The notes: generated from the sequence alone by a model not told the origin. Positions 33,351-45,035 are shown, counted from the stretch's first letter. The stretch: DNA of 64,000 bases from Hymenopus coronatus (GCA_030762935.1 CM060900.1:434086421-434150420), one strand, 5' to 3'. Made by a program: numbers and translations.

Positions 33351-34238
33351 TTTTTACTTCCTGTAGCCCGCATGTATAATGTACGTAGTGGATAGAGAAG
33401 GTATTGTATTCCATCAAAAATTCGATGTCGACATTTCACCTGAAATAGGCGTTTCGGGGTCCCCTTAGTTCGAAAAGGTCATTTTAGAAAACGGTCCGTC
33501 TGTGTTTGTGTGTGTGTCTGTGGACAGCATAGCTCAAAAACGAAAAGAGTGTTAAATATCAAACTTGGTATTTTGGTTTGGTATCTTCCAAGGATGCGAC
33601 ACGAAGATTTTCAAGAACATTACCCCACTACAAAGTACCCTTTAAGTGGAAAATTTTCGAAAATTTTGATTTTCTCAAAAATGGCCAACGATTTTTTATT
33701 AAAATCCCTTATACTAAAGATACTTACATCCCAAATAAAATCTTGAATTTTCTGAGAATAGCCTCTAAGACTCCTTTATTCTGGATGCATTTTCCCGAAT
33801 TTTGCTTAACTGCTAAACCGTAAGAGACAGACAAAAACTTACTGCACAAAAAATGTAGATCTCGTCAAAACGCACAATTTATGTCCTTTACGTTATTGTG
33901 GAGGTAACCTATCCGAGACCTTGTTATTGGTTTCAATTGAAAAGTATTTATACTTTTCTCAGACAGGAAGTGTCCGTTTTTCTTTTGTTCGACTCCTGGC
34001 CAAGCAAAGAAGCAATTTGCATTGACAATCGCATAACGATAGCTTAAAACATTTGACTATCACTTTAGCCTAGTGCATTCCCCTAGTTCCCCTCTACTTA
34101 TAAGGAACTAAGTAGTAAGAACACTCTGCTAACGTTTATCTCGATTAGCATTGTGTAGAAAGAAGAATAATCTTTTGTAAGAAGTTTGTTTGTGGAGTAG
34201 CTAGAAAAGTAATGTGAGTGTAACATATCAGATTGTCT
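33351..34238 (-). repeat. Family Q, minus, between two direct repeats M
   Basis: TTTTTACTTCCTGTAGCCCG start, GGTATCTTCCAAGGATGCGA, GTAGATCTCGTCAAAACGCA and TAATGTGAGTGTAACATATC end. The flanking M repeats make the unit look like M-Q-M, compatible with a 1025-bp tandem [M+Q] array in which the second Q is lost. Confidence 0.82.
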
Positions 34239-34243
34239 TATTA

Positions 34244-34380
34244 TTAGATCAACCAGCACGAAGACTGCTATATAGACCCAGGATGACAAATTAGAAATAT
34301 GAAGATAGAACAGAAAAGAAGTGTAATAGATGGATTTAAGGACACAAGTCCAAAATACCAGTGCCTCAATTTCTTTATTT
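34244..34380. repeat. Direct repeat M, right copy
   Basis: Same sequence as 33219-33350 with a short deletion (GACCCAGGATGACAAATT versus GACCCAGACCCGATGACAAA) and scattered substitutions. Confidence 0.8.
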
Positions 34381-34756
34381 TCGTTATAGCCATTTAACAT
34401 ATCAAGATTCTGAATTTTCGTCCACCAAGCCTTCAACGAATGAATCCTAAGGTCACTTTGTGACAACATTACTAATAGTCTTTTCAAAATCTGGGCTGCA
34501 TGGACAAATCATGTTTACTATAATGATCTGAGTTGCCAAAAAAGAGGACTTCTTAAGGGTATTTATTTACTCATTTACTAGGGTATTGTTCCAAGTTTAC
34601 CTTACACAATTAGGGCGGTAGCAGACACATTTTGGTTATTCTATCCATATGGAAGAGCTCTAACATCTGAGTGAAAACCAGCGGAGGAAAAAAGCGATCT
34701 ACAATAAATCGACAGGGTTCCCTGGTACCCGCTTTAAGCAATGTTAGGTTACAAAT
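34381..34756. other. No recognised feature
   Basis: No repeat or gene signal that I can name. The 129-codon minus ORF (34098-34487) runs through family Q and M sequence and is not credible as a gene. Confidence 0.35.
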
Positions 34757-35578
34757 CTGGTCTGCTCCATTCACACGACTTTCTCTATATCTCTGCAACA
34801 AATTATTGTTAAAAAGCTTATGCTTCTATTTACTTCATACTAATCGAGAAAAAATTAGCAGAAATAGTATTATTACTTGCCTTCTTGTAAGTAGAAGGGA
34901 AATAAGGAGGTATCATAGGTTAAAGTGATAATCAAAAGCTGGTTGCCATGTGACTGAAGTTCCTTTGTATTGACAGGAGATGATAAATTACCGTATAAGA
35001 AAAAGTATAAGAATTTTAAAGCAGAAACCAATAGCAAGAAATATCTCCAAACGATCAACTCCACGAAAATATATATAACAAATTGTGTGTTTTAACAAGC
35101 TCTACATCTTCTGTTAATTTAGCTTTTGTCTATCTCTTACGGTTTATCAGTTATGCAAAATTCCATAAAATTCATCCAGAATAAACTAGTTTTCAGAAGC
35201 TATTCCCAGAAAATTCATATATATGCATTTTATCTGTCATATAAGTAACTATAATATACTATGTTTTAATCAAAATCGTTAGAGCAATTTTTAAGAAAAT
35301 AAAATTTTTCGACAAAAATTCCATGTAAAGGGTAGTTGAAAATCTTTGTGTTGCATCCTTGGAAGATACCAAACTTAAATACCAAGTTTGGTATTTAATG
35401 GTCTTTTCGTTTTTGATCTATGCTGTCCACAGACAAACACGAGCTTTTTTCTAATTTTTTTTTTATTCATGGGGGACCCAAGACATGTATTTCCTGTGAA
35501 ATCTCGGTATGGAATTTTGCGGTGCATTACAACACCTTCTCTATACACAATGTACATAGTACGTGTAGAGAAAGTAAG
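34757..35578 (+). repeat. Family Q dispersed repeat, plus, near full length
   Basis: TCTGCTCCATTCACACGACT start, TTTAACAAGCTCTACATCTT, GTGTTGCATCCTTGGAAGAT, AATACCAAGTTTGGTATTTA and GTACGTGTAGAGAAAGTAAG end. Confidence 0.83.
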
Positions 35579-37599
35579 GTTTTTTTTTTGCAATATAATT
35601 TATTTTGTGTGCGGGTATAAATTGTTTTCAAATGTTGCTTTTCCCGGACTATGCAAGTTCGCTATTGCAGGTTGACAATTTCTTCCCATGCGCAGTATTA
35701 ACAAAGTGGAATATTTTTTTATAGCGATGAAAGAAGTGCACATGTCCTAAGAATAAATGTCCACGCGTGGATTACGAACGCTTACTTGGAGAAAACGTGA
35801 CAAGATTGCTTTTCGCGACACTGTACAACTTCATCTTCTGATCCGGCTTTGATGCGCCGCATGCATATCATTAGCGTAGCACACTAATATTATGCACTTG
35901 TCGAATGAGTTATATTTCACTTTAACCACAAAATGTTTCATAAAGTTAGACTTCAATTATGTTCAAAGAGAGCTCCTGTTATTGCTCCATGCTCTTAAGC
36001 GAAGTCGAAATGCCCTATCGTGCCAAAGTAAAAGTTTGACCCATTATCTCAGCAACTATTTAAGATAATGAGCTAAAACTTTCAAGGTATATTCAACAAT
36101 ACCTTTTCTGTTGATTGATGAAAAATGGGATACTTCTGTTCCTTAGAAGTAAAGGGTATTATTTTTTGAATAAATCTCTTAAAATTCTATTGATAAATGA
36201 TGATTTTTAAATTAAAAAAAACTAATCCATATACATAAAACTTTTTTCATTAAAATAAAGTCTGTTTAGGTGCAAATGTTTATGAAAAATGTCAACCCTT
36301 AGTGGCAATTAATTTCAGAGACAATGGGACATTTATATAGAACATTTTACTTCTTCAAAAATTGCTTTCAGGCATAAAATTAAAAGAAAATATAACCTAA
36401 CTTTCCAAACATAACTTCGCAGTACTTTGAAACTCTCACGTGAAGAAAATATGACCTGGATGCCAATGTTGCAAATAGCTAAAGTAGAACTTTCCGATCA
36501 AAATAAGAAAGTTATCTCTTCTCTAACATTAATATTTACACAGTTATTGATGTTTTACCAAGTGAGTGCACCAAATCTTTTAAAAAAACTACTACGCAGG
36601 TTCATTTTCAACAATATTTTTGACCTACTTATAATTAGTGTACCTCTATGAAAGTTATACCAAAATGAATGGGAGATTCCAAATATTTATATGCAATTAG
36701 AACATGAAAATGGAAAAAAATATGAAAATACCATTTCGACTCCCCTTAAGCTCAAAACGCTTATTTTGTTACTACCCTTTCCATTCTGAAAGTTTGTCCT
36801 TCATTCTGCATGTATACTCCAGAATCGTCTCGATTTAAAATTTTTTGGCAGCAAAATTACAGGAAGGCTCTAAATTTTAAAATGCAGCTAGAACAGAGGA
36901 TATTGTAGTTTACGTTATTTGGAGTTTTTTTTTCAGGTAATTAGTATATACGGAAACATTTTAAAAACATAGTAAAAGTACAAGCAGTGTGCCTTAAGTG
37001 AGGTTCAAATTTCTTGGTGTTTTGAGAGAACAATAATGGTATGTTCCTGACCTAACCAATCTTTAATTCGCTTGACAGAATATTCCGTATTTTGGTAAAT
37101 GCCATCCCAACTTTATGATCGCTAAAGCACAGTCCATCATACAAAAAAAAACAAAAAAAAACAAAAAAAACAACAAAAAAAAACAACTGAAAAACAGTAT
37201 TACACCGAAGTTTAATTCCTAACTGAGGTGCATACAGCCCTTCACTACTATTTTGGTTTTTATTATTGCCTCAAACTTGATGAAGTTACGGTCATATACT
37301 TCTTTTTACTTGGTATTCTATGTATCCTCTTTTACTTGTTAAAAGATGGCTTCAAATAATGAATGACTTTCCTGCAAAGAAATGTTTCTTGAACTGGGAG
37401 CTTTGAATACTCCTTATAGCAACTTTTAACAAATTTCGGAGCAGACTCCATGGAAATCACGCACATAGATACGTTTTGGTTCATCAAAGAGTGAAAACAT
37501 AACGGCAAATTGACCTCATTAAGAATCAGGAAACTTAATTTATCCCGACGTATTATTTAAGTTAAGCTTCCGTTTAATCTGCATCAAAGAAGGATTAGG
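35579..37599. other. About 2 kb without recognised feature
   Basis: Very AT-rich, with ORFs of at most 74 codons and no family resemblance. An (A7-8C)n low-complexity tract lies at 37142-37187. This is one of the longer stretches in which I see neither family Q nor SINE sequence. Confidence 0.4.
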
Positions 37600-38095
37600 A
37601 TACGGGCAGAGTGGACTCGACACCGAACCTAGATGGTTATTGTACCTACGCCTTCCGGGAGGAAGGGATGAGGTGAGCGGATATACCGGGCTGCCGGAGC
37701 CAGGCACTGCAATGACAGGGTCCCTACAGTTTCCGGGCAGACAGATGACCCTGCCTCACGTTGGATCTAAACCCCCGCCAGGGGTGGTCCTCAACCCTGC
37801 AACCAGCCAGTGACGCAGATGGTCACTCTAAGCATTCTTCCCCCTGCCACGCTGCACACCCTGAAAGAAACCAACAGGACGAAGGAAATGACAGTGGATA
37901 TATTTTGGAAGGACAGAAAATTTGGGGAATGAAAGAAACCAACCCAGCATTCACCTGGCGTCACAATGAAACTTCCCAAAAGTCCATGGGGCAGGTAGGC
38001 TGGCCACGGGGAGCGAACCCACGAGCTCCCGAATGCAGGCCACAGACGGAACTGCCCATCCCGCTCGGAAAACCGAAGATAACTATACACTAATA
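37600..38095 (-). repeat. tRNA-derived SINE, family G
   Basis: On the minus strand, GAGCGGGATGGGCAGTTCCG, GCATTCGGGAGCTCGTGGGT and TCGCTCCCCGTGG form A/B-box-like boxes. They are followed by AGGTGAATGCTGGGTTGGTT and a GC-rich body to about 37600. The B-box context is shared with 27280-27310. Confidence 0.6.
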
Positions 38096-38499
38096 AAACA
38101 AAATTTGAACCACTGCATGAAAAATAGGATTCATTTTTTTACTTGTTCAGAAGAACGTCACCTTTTATACCAGCTACTTGTAACTTCTCTAAAATATCAA
38201 ATACGCATTTGCGCACCTGATATTGCGTTTCGAATAGTACAAGAGGGAAGCAAGCTGTAATTCGCTGGTGCCGAATTAGTAAACCCGATAATACTTGTCA
38301 ATAATGTACATACATATAAACATCTAAACTCTAATTCTTTTGACCATTTTCGGCATTTAATCTCTCCTTAAAGGTCTTTAGTTTAGGATTAGTGTGCTTC
38401 AGGCTTAAACCATACAAATCCATAGCGTTCAGAGAAGAAATGGTTTCCAGGGTGCATGAAATTACAGACAACACATGGCGTGGGTTCTTAAATATTTGA

Positions 38500-38742
38500 C
38501 TATGGTTGTTTAGATCACTCGCCTCTCACCCAGGCGGCCCCGGATTGACCTCAAGCGACCACATGTGGGATTTGTGTTGGACAAAGTGGTGCAAAGACGA
38601 GTTATCTCCGGATTCTCCGATTTCCCTCGTCATCGCATTCCATCTTCATTCCATGTATCATCGGAACCATCGCCTGCAGTGCTATAAATGCGGGCGTTGA
38701 ACGTTATCAAATAAAAAAAAATAAAAAAAATAAAAAAAAACT
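38500..38742 (+). repeat. SINE C (short form), plus
   Basis: GATCACTCGCCTCTCACCCA, CGACCACATGTGGGATTTGT and ATGCGGGCGTTGAACG, followed by an (A7-8T)n tail at 38710-38741. The head is partly lost. This is the same short form as 24106-24334, in the opposite orientation. Confidence 0.75.
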
Positions 38743-38789
38743 ATCGCTGTTTCCTTTCAACGAAATGTGTAATGTAGGTACTTATGTAA

Positions 38790-38910
38790 ATGTTTATCTC
38801 GATTAAAAAGAAATGTATTGATATAAAAGTAAACTTTAGAAAAATAGGTTGTTTTCCTCTAATATACGGTAGAAGTTAGAGAAAGTCCTGTGAATATAAC
38901 ACATCGGATT
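38790..38910 (-). repeat. Family Q 5'-end fragment, minus
   Basis: TGTTTATCTCGATTAAAAAG through GAGAAAGTCCTGTGAATATA and ACACATCGGATT is the 5' end of family Q reversed. It faces the 5' end of the next, plus-oriented copy about 10 bp away, making a head-to-head palindrome. Confidence 0.75.
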
Positions 38911-38919
38911 TAAAAAAAC

Positions 38920-39250
38920 AATCTTATGTGTTCCATTAACAGGACTTTTTTACCTAACCTGCAAAAAATTATTCTTACAAAAGCTAATTCTTCTCTCTGT
39001 TTCATGCTAATCAAGATACACATAAGCAGAAATGGCTTTCTTACTTTATTCCTTAGCAGGAAATAAGGAAAATAAGGAGACACACTAGGCTAAAGAGATA
39101 CTCAAATATTTATAAGTGAAGCAATTGGGGTTTCCTTCTCTGTGCATGGCGAAGATAAAAAAAAATTGATAACGATTTCCCAATTTAAGAAGGTATACAA
39201 TTAGAAATTTTAAACCCACTAAGAAGGAATATTTCTGAAACGGTCAGCTC

Positions 39251-39294
<44 letters not shown>

Positions 39295-39790
39295 TAGATT
39301 GTATGATTTAACGAGATCTACATTTTTGTGTAGGTTGTTGTCTATCTCTTATGGTTTACCAGTTATGTAAAAGTCATTCAGAATGTGCAGAACTTCAGAG
39401 GCTATTCCCAAGAAATTCATGATATATTTTTTTCATGTAAATGTCTTTAATACAGGTATTTTAATCAAAATCGTTAGAAGCATTTTTGAGAAATTCGAAC
39501 TTTTTAAAAGGATAGCTTGCGGTGAGGGATTTTCCTGAAAATCTTCGTGTGCATCCTTGGAAGGTACTTAACTTAGCTGCCAAATTACGTATTTAATGGG
39601 GTTTTCGTTTGCGTTCTGCTACCCGGAAACACAGATACATACACACAGACATATGTTTCTAAAAATGTCTTTTCATTCAAAGGTGTTCAAAACATGTATT
39701 TCAGGAAGAATCTCGGTATCGAACTTGTGAGTTAAATAGATGCCTTCTCATCTTACTGTGTACATACATGTTAATTGGTAGAGTCAGTAA
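38920..39790 (+). repeat. Family Q dispersed repeat, plus, near full length
   Basis: ATGTGTTCCATTAACAGGAC start, TTTAACGAGATCTACATTTT, AATCTTCGTGTGCATCCTTG and a degraded end near TACATGTTAATTGGTAGAGT. A (TA)n microsatellite lies at about 39254-39292. Confidence 0.82.
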
Positions 39791-40285
39791 ACATATTCGA
39801 TGTACTGTTTAAACATCTAAATTTGTAAGTATAACGTGACTCTATTTATAAACCGAGAGCTAGAATTAAAAAGAAAGAAAGACACACAGGTTCCAAAGGC
39901 GATTGTGGCATAACCTCTATCCCAAAGCTTGGTCATTGACTCTTGACGGAGCAGAAAAGAAAAAATATTGTGAATTTTAAAGAGAGCCAAGTTTAAGGTC
40001 AAGATCGCTGTGCTTCATTTGGATTTTCTTATCTCAATGACCATAAAACTGGTCGCTTACATCACACAAGATAGCAACAGTGATAGATGGCTGAGTAGCT
40101 GCTGATCGTTTCAAGTCATCTGTTTTTCTTTTTAGGAATGACACAGATACATTGCCGTTTGTGTAAATTGTAACATCAAGAAGGAAACTCATGAATGCAA
40201 TGAATTTAATACCACAAATTAGGTACATGACAAATAACAAATGATAAACTTTTCAAATCTATACATGACATTTGAACCCTCATAT
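39791..40285. other. No recognised feature upstream of the Tc1 remnant
   Basis: AT-rich sequence with two minus ORFs of 61 and 68 codons lacking family motifs. Confidence 0.35.
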
Positions 40286-40429
40286 TCAGTATTTACTGTG
40301 GCCCCCAGGCGTTGCAATTAGTGCCGCTATACGCAGTGGCATTGAATTAAAAAGGTTCTTCTGAATAAGTTCCTGAGGGATTTCCCTCCATACAGTTTGT
40401 ATTCCAGCCCACAAATCAGGCCTACTTCT
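40286..40429 (-). pseudogene. Tc1-like transposase C-terminus
   Basis: The minus strand has an open 47-codon stretch ending in a stop at 40286-40288. It begins RSRPDLWAGIQTVWREIPQ, continues ELIQKNLFNSMPLRI and ends AALIATPGGHSKY. This is the typical C-terminus of Tc1 transposases (...W..IPQE.I..L..SMP.R..A.I...GGHTKY stop). The residues and the stop fall exactly where the family ends. The DDE core upstream is not recognisable, so only the 3' end of the gene survives. Confidence 0.82.
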
Positions 40430-41074
40430 GGTACAATTCCCATATATAGAACTTCTGGGTAAAATGCAATAAATACTACTTAATTTAGGTAAGCAGCAGA
40501 GAAAGCAAAAATTGGTCTGGCTGACTTCTGAATGAAATTATTACTTCTGTCAATAATTCATCTCCTAAGCTGAAGCAAACTGTAGTCTTGTGAAAACCAG
40601 GAAAGTTTAGTATTTGCAAGAAGTACATCATTATAATTTGTAATTATAATTTTTAAGAATAGAAGCATTGAATTCGAAATCTCACTGTATCTCCTGTTAT
40701 ATATATTTTGTGTGTGCATATTATATTGTTATGATTATATTTTGGATCCCTGTGGTCAGCAGCAATGTCAGCCAGATGTTCCATAATTTTCAAAATAAAT
40801 AAAGAAACGTATATTTTTGCCAGAAACAATAAAATGTTCTTCAGAAATAAGTATTCAAGTGTAAGCCTGCAAGTAAGCTAACTTGTATATTTAGAAAATC
40901 TTCTCATGCTACAAAATCATTAATATATTAATATTATAGAATCTTTTAGCAGACCTATAGCTAATATAGCGATTACGAATATTATATAAACATTATTATT
41001 GCGATTTACGTGCTATAAAATTAAAGCTTTAGCGTTTGTTAAGTCAAAGTATCTGATGTATGACATTACATGAA
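40430..41074. other. No recognised feature
   Basis: AT-rich sequence, including the expected position of the missing Tc1 transposase core, but no residues of it can be identified. Confidence 0.35.
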
Positions 41075-41292
41075 TTTCTCTACTTATTTTGCGAGAGACT
41101 ATTATTTTAAAACATCTTTCTGTTTACTTCATAGTAATCGAGATAAACATTAACAGAAATTGATTTTTTTTATTCAGGGGGACCCAAAACATTATTTCCG
41201 GTGAAATCTCAGTATCGAATTTTTGGGTGCAATACAATACCTTCTCTATCCACTATGTACAGTGTACATACGGGGCTAGAGAAAGTAAAAAT
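41075..41292 (+). repeat. Family Q internal-deletion derivative (218 bp)
   Basis: The family's 5' end (GAATTTCTCTACTTATTTTG to AGATAAACATTAACAGAAAT) is fused directly to its 3' end (TTTTTTTTATTCAGGGGGAC to GGGCTAGAGAAAGTAAAA). Both termini are kept and about 600 bp of interior are missing, the arrangement expected of a MITE made from a longer element. Confidence 0.82.
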
Positions 41293-41394
41293 ATTTATAC
41301 AGCGAGTTTTTTTCAAACGCCTGGTCTTTTAGAGTTGCCTCAACTTTTGTATTTATATGTTTCACAGTGAGGGCTCGTAGCCAAATTATCTGGT

Positions 41395-42204
41395 AGGGCA
41401 CAATTTTAAGATTTACTAAAATTATTCCCTTCTAAGTACAAGGAAAATAAGGGAAACCAGTAAGCGAACGCGATAGTCGTATATTTTAAAAGCTGGTATT
41501 TATAAAAAGCAGGTTTATTTCTAGTTTGCCATATATTTTCGATAATTTCCACTTCTGTGGATAAATTTTACAATGCATGCACAATGTTTTTACTTTCTCT
41601 ATTCTGTATAGTAAGCAGGAAAGTATTTTATTGCACCCCAGCATTCGATATCAACATTTCACCGCAAATATATGATATCAGAAAACAAAACAAAAAACAC
41701 ACACATTAATAGAAAAACGGCCTGTGTGTGTGTGTGCGTGTGTGTGTTTGTCCGTGAACAACTCAAAAACGAAAATATACTTAAATACCAAACCTGTATT
41801 TAAATTCATCTTCCCAGGGTGAAGTACCAAAATTCCCGTAACCACTTTACATAGAACTTTTTTTCTCGATAATATTGATTTTCTCAAAAATGTGTCTAAC
41901 GATTTTGATTAAAATATTAAATGTTTAATATATTTTCATTACTTGTATAGGATAGACTTTTCTGGGCTTAGCCCCTAAAGCCCTCTTCGTTCTGGATGGC
42001 TTGCATAAGTGGTAGACCGTAAGAGATAAGCGAAATCTTGGATGCAGAAAACACACAATTTATGCCCTATAACTTGCAGGGGAGGGAGTTAACCATTTCC
42101 GAGATATTTAATGTTACTGGTTTCAATTTGCTTACTTTGCTCAAATGGGAAGCCGTTAGAGAGATTAGAACGGAATTTCAAGAGCGACCAGCTCTTAAAG
42201 AATT
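41395..42204 (-). repeat. Family Q, minus, with small plus fragment at its left
   Basis: A plus-oriented fragment (41395-41500, GGAAAATAAGGGAAACCAGT...) precedes a minus copy starting TTTTTACTTTCTCTATTCTG at 41588. The copy ends CAAGAGCGACCAGCTCTTAA. A (TG)n stretch lies at about 41722-41750. Confidence 0.75.
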
Positions 42205-42915
42205 GAATGTGTGTGGACAGCACAACTCAAAAACGAAAAATCGGCTAAATAACATACTTCGGTTTTAAGGTCAGTATCCTCCATGAATGCGACACGAAAA
42301 TTTTCAGGAAAATCCCTTCACCCACTACCGTTGACAATAAACACTTTCAGAAAATTTTGATTTCCTCGAAAATGACTCTAAAGTTTTTGATTGTAATGCC
42401 ATAAGCACATTGAAACTAATTTTATGAAACAAAATATATATCCCGAATTTTCTGGGAAGAGCCTCTGTAAACCCTTTCATTCTGGATGACTTGTATAACT
42501 GGTCAAGTCTAAAGAAATAGGAAAAAGTACTATACATAACATGTAGATCTCGTTAAAACATAAATTTATACCTTATGCATTTTTTGTAAAATTCACCGTT
42601 TTAGAGATATCCTTTGTTATTGGTTTCAGTTTTAAACTACTTAAACATTTCTCAAACGGGAAGTGATCTATCGTTTCATATCTGTTTTGTTTTACTCCGG
42701 GCCATACATCAAGAATAAAGTACAAGTATTTCACATAGCGGCCAGCTTTTAAAACTGTTGTGTCAGTCTAGTAGTGTACACCTATTTACCTTTTACTTAC
42801 AAGGAAGCAATTAACAAGACAATGCTTTTAATGTTTATCTCGATTAGCATGATGTACGATCTTTTGTAAGAACAGTTTGTGGAACTGGTGAAGAAAGTCA
42901 TGTGACTGGAACAAA
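42205..42915 (-). repeat. Family Q, minus, tandem with previous copy
   Basis: The block order restarts at GTGTGGACAGCACAACTCAA and runs to GAAGAAAGTCATGTGACTGG. Same orientation and no spacer, a second head-to-tail junction like that at 30677. Confidence 0.78.
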
Positions 42916-43134
42916 TCATGCTGTACGTACAAATATCCTAAATATTCGTCATTTCAATAAAAGAAAACTAAACATTTCCGATGTAAGGGCCCGTTTGGGA
43001 ATGACAGCTATTTTTACTTTCTTTCCTTCTTATACCATATTCCCATATCATTGGAAACTACTAAATTTAAGGAAAATGTTTGATATTTACCCGGCATTCT
43101 TGGGAAGGATTATGATACAAACACATTTTTAAGA

Positions 43135-43235
43135 ATATATTTTGGGCGTTCAGAGGGCCTCAAAACATGTATTTACAGTGAAATATCGATACCACATTTG
43201 CGGGTAGAGCTTAATACTTCTACTTACCGAAGGAC
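43135..43235 (+). repeat. Family Q 3' fragment
   Basis: GGGCCTCAAAACATGTATTT, ACAGTGAAATATCGATACCA. Only the 3' part is preserved. Confidence 0.65.
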
Positions 43236-43539
43236 ATAGTAATAACAATAAAATATATAATGGATTTATATTTCGTTCTTTTCACGTAAAGAACTTAAGC
43301 TTGACTGCCAAGTTTGTATTTTTCTTGTTACACAACATTTCAGAGCGCTGGAATGGTTGCACTACTAACAGATAGACACCACGAATCCTTTTAGATTAAG
43401 CTACACATTTGATTATCTAATACGAAGAAAAGTAATTTTATTATGAACTGGTTAGTGAAGTGTAATCACTTTAGTTTTAAATGTCTTTCCTTGGTATGTT
43501 TTACGACATCTTGAGTCAGCAAAGCCAGTAATTATAGGA
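43236..43539. other. No recognised feature
   Basis: Short AT-rich spacer. Confidence 0.35.
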
Positions 43540-43805
43540 AAATGTTTTGGGAAGGTTTGGACATGTAAATAGATGGATGGGAGCAGGTATTCAAGACAGC
43601 TAATGGGTGGTCAGAGGGGAAGGACAGGGCGGCCAAAAATAGAATGAAGCTAACATATAGAGAAAATGGTGAATAAGAAAGGAAAAACTTTGAGGGAAGT
43701 TAAACAACTAACTGGGGATAAGACAAAATATAGGAAATGGATTATGACCGGCTGAGGAAACCCGACGCTCGAAAGGGTATAAGGGAGAGTAAAAGAAGAA
43801 GCGGT
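43540..43805 (+). pseudogene. LINE C-terminal remnant
   Basis: In one frame, FGHVNRWMGAGIQDS followed (after a stop) by GEGQGGQK; in another, EGKDRAAKNRMKLTY, GKTLREVKQLTGDKTKYRKW and a final DARKGIREK. This is the order seen at the C-terminus of many LINE polymerases (RWFGHV.R....GRP..RW......W......P...KG). Several frameshifts and stops are present. The superfamily is not determined. Confidence 0.55.
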
Positions 43806-43814
43806 AAACATCAA

Positions 43815-44475
43815 GCGATAGACGAACACTCATTAAACAAAAATGCAATTTTTTTTTAAAAAATACACAATTAATTTCAAGAACTTCTTTGTGGCAACAG
43901 GCATTTCCGAGGTATCCATTTTTATCGATTAACGTTAGAGTTGTTCAATGCCTAAAGCATTCTTTTAAAGTCCTTAGATTTTCAGTTTTTCTCGCAATGT
44001 CATGGAAACAGTATGGCATTTTAAGGCAAGCATATAGCATCCAGGTTTTAAAAACTTGACTATCACCATTCCCTTTGTATCTAGACAAAAGATGTATTAG
44101 AAGTATTTCCGGTAAGGTTTATCTCGATTAAAATGAAGTATTCACCACGGTAGTGTGAGGGTAGCGCGTCACCCTCACATTCAAGCGGTCGCGAGTTCGA
44201 ATCTTGCTTAGGGTGAGTTACTCGGATAAGGCTTTTTATCGGGTTTTTTCCTTATCCTGAGAAGACGAATGTGGAGTAACTATAAGCTCCATGGACCCTG
44301 AGATCATTTGGGCATCATTTCACCGATTTCATTCATCGTCCGATATGACCGATCAGGTTAAAGCACATTAAAATAAATAAATAAATAAATAAAATGAAGA
44401 CGAGAAAATAATCTTTCGTATCAATAATTAGCATAACCACTAACGAGTGATACAGGGTACGGAAAATCATGCGAA
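43815..44475 (-). repeat. Old family Q copy split by SINE D
   Basis: AAAATGCAATTTTTTTTTAA, GGCATTTCCGAGGTATCCAT and GGTTTATCTCGATTAAAATG follow family Q order in reverse. The copy resumes after the SINE with AATAATCTTTCGTATCAATA and AAAATCATGCGAATATAAGA. It is strongly diverged. Confidence 0.6.
44139..44390 (+). repeat. SINE D with exact 9-bp target duplication
   Basis: AAAATGAAG at 44130-44138 and again at 44391-44399 brackets the insertion exactly. Head: ACCACGGTAGTGTGAGGGTA; B box: CGCGAGTTCGAATCTTGCTT; (AAAT)n tail just before the right duplication. This shows the SINE D boundaries and its insertion into an existing family Q copy. Confidence 0.92.
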
Positions 44476-44753
44476 TATAAGACGTAAATGCTTTTCTCGT
44501 GGTTATGCAAAGAGAATGGAATTTCAAAGACCTCATATAGCAACCCGCTCTTTAAAAGTTGTTCCTACCCTACAACATAATGTATGAGTTGAATGTTTAT
44601 CTATATTACTTAGGGAAAGCTTTTGAAAGAATACATTGTAGAAAAGCGAGTAGAGAACGTGGTGTGAATGTATTTCCTCAGATTTTTTATATTCATCATC
44701 GCTGTGTAAATGATTTCAGCGCCAGTTTTTATAAGTGTAACATACGCTGAACT

Positions 44754-44756
<3 letters not shown>

Positions 44757-44807
<51 letters not shown>

Positions 44808-45035
44808 ACAGTACCGGAGTCTGATCGGGACTCCGGCATTGTATACCCTACTTTTATTTACTTTTTTTTTTTACGTTGTTTTGCCGTATTGTTACTGTTT
44901 TCTTACTTTTACAACCCACACATATACACAAACATATAACACCCATGCCCTAGGCGGGACTCGAACCCACGATCCCCAGCACTACGAAGCACCAAAGCAC
45001 CTTGGCGAGCGCGGCCATGGGGTCCGGCGCCTCCT
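44757..45035 (-). repeat. tRNA-derived SINE, family E, with 47-bp T-run
   Basis: The minus strand carries a B box (GTGGGTTCGAGTCCCGCC) and GCCGCGCTCGCCAAGGTGCT. It continues to a CCGGAGTCCCGATCAGACTC-type hairpin and then an A-tail seen as T44757-T44803. A second copy in the same orientation is at 58782-59030. Confidence 0.8.

Noticed and set aside
33351..34380. LTR retrotransposon with M repeats as LTRs
   Set aside because: M lacks TG...CA ends, no primer-binding site or gag/pol coding lies between, and the internal sequence is a family Q copy.
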